From positions 1 through 18,966 of the forward strand of contig JAJYGM010000563.1 in the NCBI GenBank assembly GCA_021785095.1: a stretch of DNA of 18,966 nt. Reading direction: 5' to 3'. Both the position numbers and the translations under genes were made by a program. This document shows, in pieces, positions 7,023 through 14,704 of this stretch; the first letter of the stretch is position 1, and each line of letters begins with the position of its first letter. This DNA comes from Actinomycetes bacterium. GTDB taxonomy: Bacteria > Actinomycetota > Acidimicrobiia > Acidimicrobiales > Bog-793. A model generated the notes under the pieces. That model saw only the letters and a program-made list of their open reading frames with translations. It was not told the DNA's origin and did not search any database.

Positions 7023-8424
7023 CTCCCCGACGCCCCGGTCACCGGCTGACGAGGTCGATCTCTCCGTCGCCCGCCACGTCCACGTGGTGGGGGTGGGCGG
7101 CGCTGGGATGAGCGCGATCGCCATGGTGCTCGTGGGCATGGGCCATGACGTGAGCGGCAGCGACCTCAAGGCTTCGCCGGTCACCGGTCGCCTGCGCGCC
7201 GCGGGCATCGAAGTCTCGATCGGCCACGCGGCCGGTCAGGTCTCGGGCTCGGATCTCGTGACCTACTCGCCGGCGGTCCCCGGTGACAACGTGGAGCTCG
7301 CCGAGGCGCGCCGGCGTGGTATCCCCGTCGTGCACCGCTCCTCGGTCCTCGCGGCGATCGCACGTTGCCGCAAGTGCGTTGCGGTCGCAGGCACGCATGG
7401 CAAGACCACCACTGCGTCCATGCTCTCTCTCGCCCTCGCCGGGGCGGGCCTGCGTCCTTCGTACCTCATCGGCGCGGACGTGAACGAGACGGGCACGAAC
7501 GCCGTGTGGGACGCCGGCGAGTGGCTCGTGATGGAGGCCGACGAGAGCTACGGCTCCTTCGGCTCGCTCCGCTCCGACATCGCGATCGTCACGAACGTCG
7601 AGCCGGACCATCTCGACCACTACCGGACGTTCGACGCGCTCACCGACGCATTCGCACGGTACCTCGCATCCGCGAGGCGGCGGGTGGTGGGCGCGGACGA
7701 CCCCGTCGCGGCGCGCCTCGGGGCTCAGGCGGGAGCGGTGACGGTCGGGACGTCGCCCGGCGCTGCGTACCGCATGGACGGCGTCGTGGCGGGGCGCAGC
7801 TCGATCGGCTTCGACCTGCACGGTCCCGACGGGCTGCTCGGGCGGATCGAGCTCGCGGTGCCGGGTGCGCACAACGCGCGCAACGCTGCGATCGCCGCGG
7901 TCGGCGCGCTCGAGGTCGGCGCTCCCTTCGAGGCGGTGGTGACCGCGCTCGCCCGCTTCGCCGGCGTTCCCCGTCGCTTCGAGTTCCGCGGGAGCGCGGG
8001 CGGTGTGACCTTCGTGGACGACTACGCGCATCTCCCGTCCGAGGTGCGCGCCACGCTCGCCGCCGCGAGGGCCGGAGGCTGGCAGCGCACGGTCGCGGTC
8101 TTCCAGCCCCACCGCTACACGCGGACGGCCACGCTCGCCGAGTCGTTCGCCACGGCGTTCGACGACGCCGACCTCGTCTTCGTCACCGACGTCTACAGCG
8201 CGGGGGAGCCTCCGGCGCCCGGCGTGTCGGGTCGCCTCGTCGCCGACGCCGTGATCCGCCGCGGAGGGGCTCACCGGGTCTTGTACGTCCCGTCGCGTGA
8301 CGAGCTGCGTGCTGCCGTCGCCGCCGCGTTGGCGCCCGGAGATCTCTGCGTGACTCTTGGGGCGGGCGACCTCACCACCCTGCCGGAGGAGCTCGTGGCG
8401 CTGCGCGCAGAGGTGGTCCGATGA
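7012..8424 (+). CDS. murC: UDP-N-acetylmuramate--L-alanine ligase MurC
   Basis: MurC adds L-alanine to UDP-MurNAc in the cytoplasm, the first amino-acid ligation of the stem peptide. The ATG at 7012 lies inside the end of murG, an 11-bp overlap, and gives 470 residues. Motifs in order are the nucleotide-fold HVVGVGGAGMSAIA near 24-37, the P-loop GTHGKT at 127-132, EADESYGSF, NVEPDHLDHY, GAHNARNA, DDYAHLPSEV and FQPHRYTRT. The commonly second His of DDYxHHP is Leu here. The stop overlaps murB as ATGA, so the product is likely made in step with its neighbours. An upstream opening in the same frame from 6829 is a murG shadow. Confidence 0.97.
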   Translation: MPADSPTPRSPADEVDLSVARHVHVVGVGGAGMSAIAMVLVGMGHDVSGSDLKASPVTGRLRAAGIEVSIGHAAGQVSGSDLVTYSPAVPGDNVELAEARRRGIPVVHRSSVLAAIARCRKCVAVAGTHGKTTTASMLSLALAGAGLRPSYLIGADVNETGTNAVWDAGEWLVMEADESYGSFGSLRSDIAIVTNVEPDHLDHYRTFDALTDAFARYLASARRRVVGADDPVAARLGAQAGAVTVGTSPGAAYRMDGVVAGRSSIGFDLHGPDGLLGRIELAVPGAHNARNAAIAAVGALEVGAPFEAVVTALARFAGVPRRFEFRGSAGGVTFVDDYAHLPSEVRATLAAARAGGWQRTVAVFQPHRYTRTATLAESFATAFDDADLVFVTDVYSAGEPPAPGVSGRLVADAVIRRGGAHRVLYVPSRDELRAAVAAALAPGDLCVTLGAGDLTTLPEELVALRAEVVR

Positions 8425-9527
8425 CGCGGGAGCACGTGTCGGCCGAGGCGCCGTACGCGCGGGAGCACCAGACGTCCGACGAGGGCGCCAGACGGGAGAT
8501 CCTCGCAGAGGCCCTGGCCGCGCTGGCGGCGCGTCTCGGCTCGCGAGTCCGTGTCGACGCGCCGCTCGGCGCGCTCACGACGTACCGCGTCGGGGGCAAC
8601 GCCGCGGTGCTCGTCGACGTCGAGAGTGAAGACGACCTGCTCGGGCTCCGCGACGCACTGGTGTCGAGCGGCGTGGTTGGCCGGGTGCCGGTGCTCGTGC
8701 TGGGGAAGGGGTCCAACCTGCTGGTCGCGGACAGCGGGTTCCCCGGTGTGGTCGTCCGTCCTGGCCGCGGCCTCGCGGCGTTCGAGAGATTGGACGCCGA
8801 GGCGTCAGGCGACCCCGATCACGCCGGGCTCGCCGCCGTCTCCGGCGCGGCGGTGCTGGTCCGTGCGGGGGGCGCGCTGGACCTGCCGGTCCTCGCGCGC
8901 AGGACCGTCGACGAGGGACTGAGAGGCTTGGAGTGGGCGGTGGGGGTCCCTGGCTCGGTCGGCGGCGCGCTCAAGATGAACGCGGGGGGCCACGGTGCCG
9001 ACACCGCGTCCTGTCTCGTCCGGTACCGGTCGGTGGACCTGGAGGGCGCCGCCGCCGGCGCCGGAGAATTCGGTGCTGCCCGCTTGCGCCTCGGCTACCG
9101 GACCTCTTCCCTCGGCGACGCCGAGGTCGTGGTGTGGGCAGAGCTCAGGACCTTTCAGGGAGACCCCGAGACCGGCAGGGCGCTCATCTCGGAGATCGTC
9201 CGCTGGCGCCGCGAGCACCAGCCCGGTGGGAGCAACGCGGGGTCCGTGTTCACGAACCCGCCTGGCGACTCGGCGGGTCGGCTGGTGGAGGCGGCGGGCA
9301 TGAAGGGGCTCCGTCTCGGGACGGCACGCGTGTCCGAGAAGCACGCCAACTTCTTCCAGGCCGACGACGGTGGCAGGGCGGCCGACGTGCTGGCCCTGGT
9401 CACGCACGTGCGCCGGAAGGTGGAGGCGGTGACCGGAGTCCTTCTCCGCCCTGAGCTGAAGCTCGTCGGGTTCGGCGACGACCCGCTTGGTGACGCCGAG
9501 AGGGCCGCGATGGAGGTCGGCACATGA
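8421..9527 (+). CDS. murB: UDP-N-acetylenolpyruvoylglucosamine reductase MurB
   Basis: This FAD-dependent reductase converts UDP-GlcNAc-enolpyruvate to UDP-MurNAc using NADPH. It has 368 residues. The ATG at 8421 overlaps the murC stop and follows GAGGTGG at 8410-8416. Motifs are TTYRVGGNA, VLGKGSNLLV, GLEWAVGVPGSVGGALKMNAGG (FAD-binding PCMH region), LGYRTSSLG, the catalytic serine in GSVFTNPPG, and the late glutamate in SEKHANFF. The compact C-terminal part suggests a type II MurB. About 40 N-terminal residues precede the fold. Its stop overlaps ftsQ as ATGA. It supplies the substrate for MurC, encoded just upstream. Confidence 0.96.
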   Translation: MTREHVSAEAPYAREHQTSDEGARREILAEALAALAARLGSRVRVDAPLGALTTYRVGGNAAVLVDVESEDDLLGLRDALVSSGVVGRVPVLVLGKGSNLLVADSGFPGVVVRPGRGLAAFERLDAEASGDPDHAGLAAVSGAAVLVRAGGALDLPVLARRTVDEGLRGLEWAVGVPGSVGGALKMNAGGHGADTASCLVRYRSVDLEGAAAGAGEFGAARLRLGYRTSSLGDAEVVVWAELRTFQGDPETGRALISEIVRWRREHQPGGSNAGSVFTNPPGDSAGRLVEAAGMKGLRLGTARVSEKHANFFQADDGGRAADVLALVTHVRRKVEAVTGVLLRPELKLVGFGDDPLGDAERAAMEVGT

Positions 9528-10435
9528 AGGCGCCCCCTCCGACGCGCTCTGCCTCCCCTCCGACGCGCCCTGCCTCCTCCCAGACGAGCCCTCGTCGTCG
9601 GCCGCGCGCTCGCCCTCGGTGGGCGGGACGCCGGACGGAGGTGCCCAGGACGCGTGCCGCTTCGAGCGAGGACCCTCAGGCCCTGACGGGCGTCGATCCG
9701 CGCATCCGCGCCCGCCGGGCCGAGGTCCTGCGGCGCGAGGCCCGGCGCCGATTGCGCATCGCGCTCGTCGTCCTCGGGGTGGTCGTGGTCGTGGTGGTCG
9801 GGTGGTCGGCGTTGCATTCGCGGTTGTTCGCGGCCCGCGTCGTCACCGTCGTCGGCGCGGTGCACACGCCCGTCAGGCAGATCGTCGCCGCTGCGGGGCT
9901 CTCCGGCGATCCGCCCCTGCTGGACGTCGGCGCGGGAGCGGTGGCAGGGGTCGAGCGGCTCCCGTGGATCGCGAGCGCGACCGTCACGCGGGAATGGCCG
10001 GACGGCGTCCGCATCGCGGTACGAGAGCGGACGCCTGTCGCCGCGGTGCAAGAAGCTCCTGCGACGACGGGTTGGGCGCTCGTGGACCGGACCGGCAAGG
10101 TGCTCGCGGTGCGGGCGCAACCCACGGGTCTGCCTCGTGTCGTCGGCGCTCGGCCGGCAGGGCGGCCGGGGTCCACCGCAGGCGGTCTCCGCGCGGCGCT
10201 ACGTGTGGTGACGTCGCTTCCGAAGGCGTTCGCCGACCAGGTCGCCACCGTCACCCAGGACCGCGGCGGCGATGTCACCCTCGAGCTGACGTCGACGCTC
10301 ACCGTCTACTTGGGATCCACGGGTCAGCTGTCGCAGAAGTACGAGGACGTCGCTGCGATCCTGAAGGGTGCGGACCTGACCGCCGGCTCCACGATCGACG
10401 TGGCTGCGCCGGAGACGCCGGTCGTGAGACCGTGA
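9524..10435 (+). CDS. ftsQ: Cell division protein FtsQ (POTRA-domain divisome protein)
   Basis: FtsQ is a single-pass membrane protein that links early and late divisome proteins. The ATG at 9524 overlaps the murB stop, with GGAGGT at 9512-9517 six bases upstream. The 303 residues comprise a long Pro/Arg/Ser-rich cytoplasmic tail (about 1-76), one membrane segment at about 79-98, and a POTRA domain at about 100-172 ([21 protein letters not shown] to [16 protein letters not shown]). A FtsQ/DivIB C-terminal domain follows. The extreme N-terminus contains a 21-bp tandem duplication giving [14 protein letters not shown]. It ends the overlapping gene run; a promoter-bearing gap follows before ftsZ. 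Confidence 0.93.
   Translation: MKAPPPTRSASPPTRPASSQTSPRRRPRARPRWAGRRTEVPRTRAASSEDPQALTGVDPRIRARRAEVLRREARRRLRIALVVLGVVVVVVVGWSALHSRLFAARVVTVVGAVHTPVRQIVAAAGLSGDPPLLDVGAGAVAGVERLPWIASATVTREWPDGVRIAVRERTPVAAVQEAPATTGWALVDRTGKVLAVRAQPTGLPRVVGARPAGRPGSTAGGLRAALRVVTSLPKAFADQVATVTQDRGGDVTLELTSTLTVYLGSTGQLSQKYEDVAAILKGADLTAGSTIDVAAPETPVVRP
9536..9577 (+). repeat. 21-bp tandem duplication at the start of ftsQ
   Basis: Two 21-bp units, at 9536-9556 and 9557-9577, differ at one base (T versus C at unit position 13). They encode two seven-residue Pro/Thr/Arg/Ser units in the disordered FtsQ tail. Confidence 0.85.
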
Positions 10436-10548
10436 AGTGGTGGGCTGGACAGGCGGGCTGGGCCGCGACCGGGAGCGCGTCCGTTGGCGGGAAGAGACCT
10501 CCGCAGGACCGCCGCGCCGACGGGCGCCATGCTTCGGCCTCTCGCCGC

Positions 10549-10577
10549 TTGACCGCGGCTGGTCGCTCCCTTATGGT
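10549..10577 (+). promoter_or_regulatory. Candidate sigma-70-type promoter for ftsZ
   Basis: TTGACC at 10549-10554 and TATGGT at 10572-10577 are separated by exactly 17 bp, close to the TTGACA-N17-TATAAT consensus. Transcription would start near 10584 and leave a leader of about 138 nt before the ftsZ ATG. The rest of the 10436-10721 gap has no gene that I can support. This would let ftsZ be expressed separately from the upstream mur/fts run. Confidence 0.6.
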
Positions 10578-10721
10578 GTCGACGGGTCGCGTCCAGCTGA
10601 CGTCGACCTCCGCGTCAGGTTGATGGTCGCGGCGCTGCGGAGCCCGCTCCCTAGCCGGCCCGCCCAAGCGCCCACGGGGACATGCGATCGGCCGGCGGCC
10701 GCCACAGCATCGAGGGAGCAC

Positions 10722-11819
10722 ATGACCGGACCGTCGCAGAGCAACTACCTCGCGTTGATCAAGGTGGTCGGTGTAGGAGGTGGCGGCGTCAACGCGGTGA
10801 ACCGCATGATCGACGCCGGGTTGAAGCACGTCGAGTTCATCGCGGCGAACACGGATGCACAGGCGTTGCTCATGAGCGACGCCGACCTGAAGCTCGACAT
10901 CGGCCGCCAGCTGACCAAAGGGCTCGGCGCCGGCAGCGACCCGGAGATCGGGCGCCAAGCGGCCGAGGAGCACCGAGCCGAGATCGAAGAGGCGCTCCAG
11001 GGCGCTGACATGGTGTTCATCACCGCAGGGAAGGGAGGCGGCACCGGCACCGGTGCCGCGCCCGTGGTCGCCGAGGTCGCCAAGAATGTCGGCGCCCTCA
11101 CGATCGGCGTGGTCACGAGGCCCTTCACCTTCGAGGGTCGGCGCCGTGCGATGCAGGCGGAGAAGGGCATCCAGAACCTGAAGGAGAAGGTCGACACCCT
11201 GATCGTCATCCCGAACGACCGCCTGCTCACGGTGTCGACGGAGAAGACCTCGATGGTGAACGCGTTCAAGATGGCGGACGAGGTCCTGCTCCAGGGCGTA
11301 CGGGGGATCACCGACCTCATCACCGTGCCCGGGCTCATCAACACGGACTTCGCCGACGTGCGCATGATCATGTTGAACGCGGGAACCGCCATCATGGGGA
11401 TCGGGAGCGCGAGCGGAGACGGCCGGGCCGTCAACGCCGCCCGAGCCGCGATCACGAGCCCGCTGCTCGAGGCGTCGATCGAGGGCGCCCGTGGGATCCT
11501 CCTCAACATCGCGGGGGGGAGCGACCTCGGCCTGTTCGAGGTGAACGAGGCGGCAGAGATCATCCACGGCGTCGCCCACGCCGACGCGAACATCATCTTC
11601 GGCGCCGTCGTCGACGACAACATGGGCGAGGAGGTGCGGGTGACGGTGATCGCCGCAGGCTTCGAACGCTGGGACGAGTCGACCCGCCCCGCCGAGCGAT
11701 CCGACAAGTCGCTCGGCCTGGAGTCACCGGCGCCGGTGGATATCTTCGGCGCGACCAGCGAGAACAGCGACCTCGACCTCGACGACGACGACTTCGACGT
11801 GCCGTCGTTCCTGCGCTGA
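10722..11819 (+). CDS. ftsZ: Cell division GTPase FtsZ
   Basis: This tubulin-like GTPase polymerises into the Z ring. The ATG at 10722 is preceded by AGGGAG at 10713-10718 and gives 365 residues; an open frame back to 10437 is non-coding leader. The N-terminal GTPase domain begins [17 protein letters not shown]. The tubulin signature GGGTGTG is at 105-111. The T7 loop reads NTDFADV where NLDFADV is most common. After a variable acidic linker the protein ends [11 protein letters not shown], the conserved C-terminal peptide that binds partners such as SepF, encoded two genes downstream. A promoter at 10549-10577 probably drives it. Confidence 0.98.
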   Translation: MTGPSQSNYLALIKVVGVGGGGVNAVNRMIDAGLKHVEFIAANTDAQALLMSDADLKLDIGRQLTKGLGAGSDPEIGRQAAEEHRAEIEEALQGADMVFITAGKGGGTGTGAAPVVAEVAKNVGALTIGVVTRPFTFEGRRRAMQAEKGIQNLKEKVDTLIVIPNDRLLTVSTEKTSMVNAFKMADEVLLQGVRGITDLITVPGLINTDFADVRMIMLNAGTAIMGIGSASGDGRAVNAARAAITSPLLEASIEGARGILLNIAGGSDLGLFEVNEAAEIIHGVAHADANIIFGAVVDDNMGEEVRVTVIAAGFERWDESTRPAERSDKSLGLESPAPVDIFGATSENSDLDLDDDDFDVPSFLR

Positions 11820-11833
11820 GCGGCCAGCCCGCC

Positions 11834-12589
11834 ATGGCCTCTCGTGGGGCCGAGGCCTTCTGCGGTGTGGCGGCAGCGCTCGAGCGGGTGCGCCAGCGCA
11901 TCGCTGACGCGGGCGGAGACCCTGCGGCAGTCCGCGTCGTCGCCGTCACGAAGGGGTTCGGCGCGGAGGCCGTTCGCGCGGCGCTCGGCGCCGGGATCGC
12001 CGACGTGGGGGAGAACTACGCGCAGGAGCTGCTCTCGAAGGTAGAGGCGGTGCGATCTGCCGGGATCGGGGCCGCCGCGGACAAGACAGGCGCCGGGAGC
12101 GGAGGAGCCCGTGTGCAAGGTGGCGGCGCGGAGCTCGGCGTGCGCTGGCACTTCCTCGGCGCGGTGCAGCGGAACAAGGTGGCGACCCTTGCCCCGGTCG
12201 TGTCGTGCTGGCAAGGTGTCGCGAGGGCGGTGGAAGGGGAGGCGATCGCGCGGCGGCGCCCGGGAGCGGTCGTGCTCGTCGAGGTGGACACCACCGGGGC
12301 TCCGGGTCGGAACGGTTGCCCACCCGAGGCGGTCCCTGGGCTGGTCGCCGAGCTGTGCGCTGCTCAGCTGGACGTTCGCGGGCTCATGACCGTCGCGCCG
12401 ACCGACCCGCAGGGTGCCCGGCGCGCGTTCAGGACGGTCCGGTCCCTCGCCGACGACCTGGGGCTGAGCGAGCGGTCGATGGGGATGAGCGACGACGTCG
12501 AGCTCGCTGTCGCCGAGGGCTCCACGATGGTCCGCGTGGGACGGGCGCTCTTCGGCGATCGCCCCTCCCGTCGCATGACCGCAACGTGA
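11834..12589 (+). CDS. YggS/PLPHP family pyridoxal phosphate homeostasis protein
   Basis: This is a PLP-binding protein of the YggS (PROSC/YlmE) family, a single TIM-barrel domain without known catalytic activity that influences vitamin B6 and amino-acid pools. It has 251 residues and the ATG at 11834 lies 14 bp after ftsZ; its ribosome site is weak. PLP would be held by Lys40 (VVAVTKGFG). Other signatures are GENYAQEL, WHFLGAVQRNKV, RGLMTVAP, SMGMSDDVELAV and GSTMVRVGRALFG. A Gly/Ala-rich insert of about 25 residues (77-102) precedes WHFLG. The family commonly sits between ftsZ and sepF in Gram-positive dcw clusters, so context agrees. Confidence 0.93.
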   Translation: MASRGAEAFCGVAAALERVRQRIADAGGDPAAVRVVAVTKGFGAEAVRAALGAGIADVGENYAQELLSKVEAVRSAGIGAAADKTGAGSGGARVQGGGAELGVRWHFLGAVQRNKVATLAPVVSCWQGVARAVEGEAIARRRPGAVVLVEVDTTGAPGRNGCPPEAVPGLVAELCAAQLDVRGLMTVAPTDPQGARRAFRTVRSLADDLGLSERSMGMSDDVELAVAEGSTMVRVGRALFGDRPSRRMTAT

Positions 12590-12624
12590 CCGGGTGGTGT
12601 CCGCCCAATCGGCGGGGGAGGCGG

Positions 12625-12630
12625 TACGCT
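12625..12630 (+). promoter_or_regulatory. Possible -10 element for sepF
   Basis: TACGCT fits the TAnnnT pattern and would start a transcript near 12637, just before the sepF ribosome site. I see no matching -35 hexamer, so this is weak. Confidence 0.25.
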
Positions 12631-12637
12631 ACCCGCC

Positions 12638-12643
12638 GAGGAG
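12638..12643 (+). promoter_or_regulatory. Ribosome binding site fixing the sepF start
   Basis: GAGGAG lies 7 bases before ATG 12651. It argues against the longer in-frame start at 12594 and the out-of-frame ATG at 12646. Confidence 0.65.
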
Positions 12644-12650
12644 AAATGCG

Positions 12651-13214
12651 ATGCCCACCTTCTTGAAAAAGACCATGGTCTATCTCGGTCTGCTCGAGGA
12701 CGAGTACGACGAGTACGACGAGTACGGCGACCACGCGCAGCGCAACTTCGTGTCGGTGTCCCGCTCGGAGCCTCGGAGCCAGCGTGAACCCGAGTACGTC
12801 GAGGAAGAGCGCCCAGCTCCCGCGCCACCGAGCCGGATCCGAACGATCCCGCGTGAGGGCGCGCCGTCGATGCCCGCCTTCGGGAGCGGTGCGGTCACGA
12901 CCCGCCAGCCAGTCATCCGCCCGATGAGCGCGGGCGAGGCGACGCGGGTGCAAGTCGTCGCGCCGACGCGTTTCGGCGACGCGAAGGACATCGCAGACTG
13001 CCTCAAGTCGAACCGGCCGGTGATCGTGAACCTGCAGGTCGCCGAGCGCGATCTGCAGCGTCGCATGATCGACTTCTGCAGCGGCGTCACCTACGCGTTG
13101 AGCGGCGAGATGGAGAAGGTGGCGGACGAGGTGTTCCTGCTCGCTCCGACCAATGTGAAGGTTTCCGAGGAGGAGCGTCAGCGCTTGCAGGAGCGGGGCT
13201 ACGGGCGGAGCTGA
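12651..13214 (+). CDS. sepF: Cell division protein SepF (FtsZ membrane anchor)
   Basis: SepF tethers FtsZ filaments to the membrane, and in actinobacteria it is a main FtsZ anchor. It has 187 residues. The N-terminus MPTFLKKTMVYLGL is the expected amphipathic membrane-binding helix. An acidic segment DEYDEYDEY, encoded by three perfect 9-bp repeats, follows. Then comes a Pro/Arg-rich disordered linker (about 35-100), and the SepF core domain at about 100-178 (DIADCLKSNRPVIVNLQ through DFCSGVTYALSGEMEKVADEVFLLAP). It lies between the YggS gene and yggT, the usual order, and its partner FtsZ carries an intact C-terminal peptide. Confidence 0.95.
   Translation: MPTFLKKTMVYLGLLEDEYDEYDEYGDHAQRNFVSVSRSEPRSQREPEYVEEERPAPAPPSRIRTIPREGAPSMPAFGSGAVTTRQPVIRPMSAGEATRVQVVAPTRFGDAKDIADCLKSNRPVIVNLQVAERDLQRRMIDFCSGVTYALSGEMEKVADEVFLLAPTNVKVSEEERQRLQERGYGRS
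12699..12725 (+). repeat. 9-bp tandem repeat in sepF (DEY x3)
   Basis: GACGAGTAC occurs three times without mismatch at 12699, 12708 and 12717. It encodes Asp-Glu-Tyr three times immediately after the membrane-binding helix. Confidence 0.9.
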
Positions 13215-13231
13215 CCCGTGGAGGCCGCCAG

Positions 13232-13498
13232 GTGAACGTGTTCAACATCATCGCCTACCTCGTCGAGGCGTACGTGGTCGTCCTCATCGCGCGGGCGCTC
13301 TTGAGCTGGCTGCCGGCGAGGCCGGGTACCGCGTTCTACCGCGTCGTCCGCGTGCTCGACGCCGTCACCGAGCCGGTGCTCCGACCGATCCGCCGGGTGC
13401 TGCCGCCCGTCCGTGCCGGCGGGATGGGCATCGACCTCTCGATCATCATCGTCGTGATCGTCGCCGAGCTCGTCGTGATCCCGCTGCTCCGCGCTTGA
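13232..13498 (+). CDS. YggT family membrane protein
   Basis: A small integral membrane protein of 88 residues. The GTG start at 13232 follows GGAGG at 13220-13224 with 7 bases between. Two hydrophobic segments (about 4-26 and 68-87) flank a basic loop. The family signature is visible in LLSWLPARPGTAFYRVVRVLDAVTEPVLRPIRR. YggT proteins sit between sepF and divIVA in many dcw clusters. Their molecular role is not well defined; links to membrane or division physiology have been proposed. It begins 17 bp after sepF and is probably on the same transcript. Confidence 0.9.
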   Translation: MNVFNIIAYLVEAYVVVLIARALLSWLPARPGTAFYRVVRVLDAVTEPVLRPIRRVLPPVRAGGMGIDLSIIIVVIVAELVVIPLLRA

Positions 13499-13539
13499 GC
13501 ATTTCCTGCACCATCCAAGGGGAAAGAAGGTCCCAGGAC

Positions 13540-13545
13540 TACACT
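13540..13545 (+). promoter_or_regulatory. Candidate -10 element of a leaderless divIVA promoter
   Basis: TACACT (TAnnnT) ends 8 bases before the divIVA ATG at 13554, so transcription would begin at or within two bases of the start codon. No Shine-Dalgarno sequence lies in the usual window; the nearest purine-rich stretch is more than 20 bases away. No clear -35 hexamer is seen. Confidence 0.45.
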
Positions 13546-13553
13546 TCGAGCGC

Positions 13554-14567
13554 ATGGACAACGCACCCTCCGGCCACTCGATCCTTGACACGCTGCGCAC
13601 GGTCGAATTCCGTCTCGGGTTGAAGGGGTACAACGTCGACGAGGTCGACGAGTACCTGGAGAAGGCGGCGGTGGAGGCGGAGCAGGTCCAAGAGCGGCTC
13701 CGTTCGGCGAACGAACGTCTCCGTGTGGCCACCGAGCGGGTCGCGCAGCTCGAAGAGGAGCTCGAGCATCCACGGGCTGAGCGCACCGCAGTCGACCCGG
13801 GCGCGCCGGGAGAGGCTCCGACCATGAGCGGCTCTGGGCCGCAGGAGGCCGCGGTGTCGAACGACACGCTGCAGCGCACCCTGTTGCTTGCTCAGAAGTT
13901 CGTGGACCAGACGAAGCGGGAGAGTGAGGCGGAGGCAGCGCGTCTGGTGGGCCAGGCCGAGGAGCGCGCCCGGCAGCTGCTCGCGCAGACCGAGGAGCGC
14001 GCCCGGCAGCTGACCTCTGAGGCCGAGGAACGGTTGCGTGACGAGGTCGGGAGGCTCGAAGTTGCCCGGGAGCGGCTCGCAGGCGACCTGGAGGCGATGG
14101 GCAGGCACCTGGAGGACCAGCGCACGAAGATCCGAGCGTCGCTCACCGAGATGCTCCGCTGGGTCGACGAGCGGTTGACGACGCCCGCGCGATCCCCAGA
14201 GCCTCTCGCCGACCGCTCCGTTGCCCGGCCGACCGCCGACCGCAAGCCCGCCGAGAGCACCGAGAAGACGGGGAGCGCCGCGAGCGGTGAGCCAGGCGGT
14301 TCGGGTGCCGTTCGCTCCGGCTCGCCGGGAGGTGCCGGGCCAGGCTCGCCCCTCGCGGGCCAAGCGGGTGAGGCGCGTCCGCAGCCAACGCCCCAATCCG
14401 GTGCGCCCGAACGTCACCCGCCGGCTCCCTCGAGGTCGCACGCGATCGCAGCACCTGATCGGTCGCAGACGCCGGTCGGAGCTCGCCCGGGCGTTCTGCA
14501 CAGAGAGCTCTTCGATGCCGGCCGCGACGAGACGGTCGAGCTCGAGCGCAGCCGCATCGGCGAGTGA
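13554..14567 (+). CDS. divIVA: DivIVA/Wag31-type polar coiled-coil protein
   Basis: DivIVA binds curved membrane at poles and septa; in actinobacteria it directs polar growth. It has 337 residues. The conserved N-terminal domain reads ILDTLRTVEFRLGLKGYNVDEVDEYLEKAA (about 10-39), with the coil beginning at once. A first coiled coil (about 35-68), a Gly/Pro linker and a second coiled coil (about 100-200) follow. The second contains a 33-bp internal repeat giving EERARQL units spaced 11 residues apart. From about 205 to the end the chain is Pro/Gly/Ser-rich and looks disordered. The longer C-terminus is typical of actinobacterial homologues. The gene may be read from a leaderless transcript. 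Confidence 0.93.
   Translation: MDNAPSGHSILDTLRTVEFRLGLKGYNVDEVDEYLEKAAVEAEQVQERLRSANERLRVATERVAQLEEELEHPRAERTAVDPGAPGEAPTMSGSGPQEAAVSNDTLQRTLLLAQKFVDQTKRESEAEAARLVGQAEERARQLLAQTEERARQLTSEAEERLRDEVGRLEVARERLAGDLEAMGRHLEDQRTKIRASLTEMLRWVDERLTTPARSPEPLADRSVARPTADRKPAESTEKTGSAASGEPGGSGAVRSGSPGGAGPGSPLAGQAGEARPQPTPQSGAPERHPPAPSRSHAIAAPDRSQTPVGARPGVLHRELFDAGRDETVELERSRIGE
13959..14012 (+). repeat. Direct repeat (21 bp, period 33 bp) in the divIVA coiled coil
   Basis: GAGGAGCGCGCCCGGCAGCTG occurs identically at 13959-13979 and 13992-14012. The 33-bp period equals 11 residues, matching a hendecad coiled-coil repeat. Confidence 0.8.
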
Positions 14568-14576
14568 CCGCCGGGG

Positions 14577-14594
14577 GCGGGTCGCCTTGCCCGC
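14577..14594 (+). terminator. Possible hairpin after divIVA
   Basis: GCGGGT (14577-14582) can pair with GCCCGC (14589-14594) across a six-base loop, including one G-T wobble, 10 bp after the divIVA stop. There is no T-tract, so termination is only a possibility. Confidence 0.25.
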
Positions 14595-14612
14595 AGGTCG
14601 GCGCCGGGGTGG

Positions 14613-14641
14613 TTGAAGGGGCGCGCGCGGTCCGCTAGGGT
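14613..14641 (+). promoter_or_regulatory. Candidate promoter for the DksA/TraR-like gene
   Basis: TTGAAG at 14613-14618 and TAGGGT at 14636-14641 are 17 bp apart. This is the same layout as the element before ftsZ. The start would be near 14648, giving a leader of about 57 nt. Confidence 0.55.
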
Positions 14642-14692
14642 CACCGGCTCTTCCAACGGCGCGCTGGTGGCGCCGCGGGGGACAAGACGGAG

Positions 14693-14699
14693 AGGAGGT
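14693..14699 (+). promoter_or_regulatory. Strong ribosome binding site of the DksA/TraR-like gene
   Basis: AGGAGGT, a full Shine-Dalgarno match, lies 5 bases before ATG 14705. It is the strongest ribosome site seen in the window. Confidence 0.75.
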
Positions 14700-14704
14700 C
14701 CGGC

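Noticed and set aside
10745..12214. 489-codon minus-strand open frame opposite ftsZ and the YggS-family gene
   Set aside because: It is a shadow of strongly conserved coding sequence, with no recognisable domain or start context.
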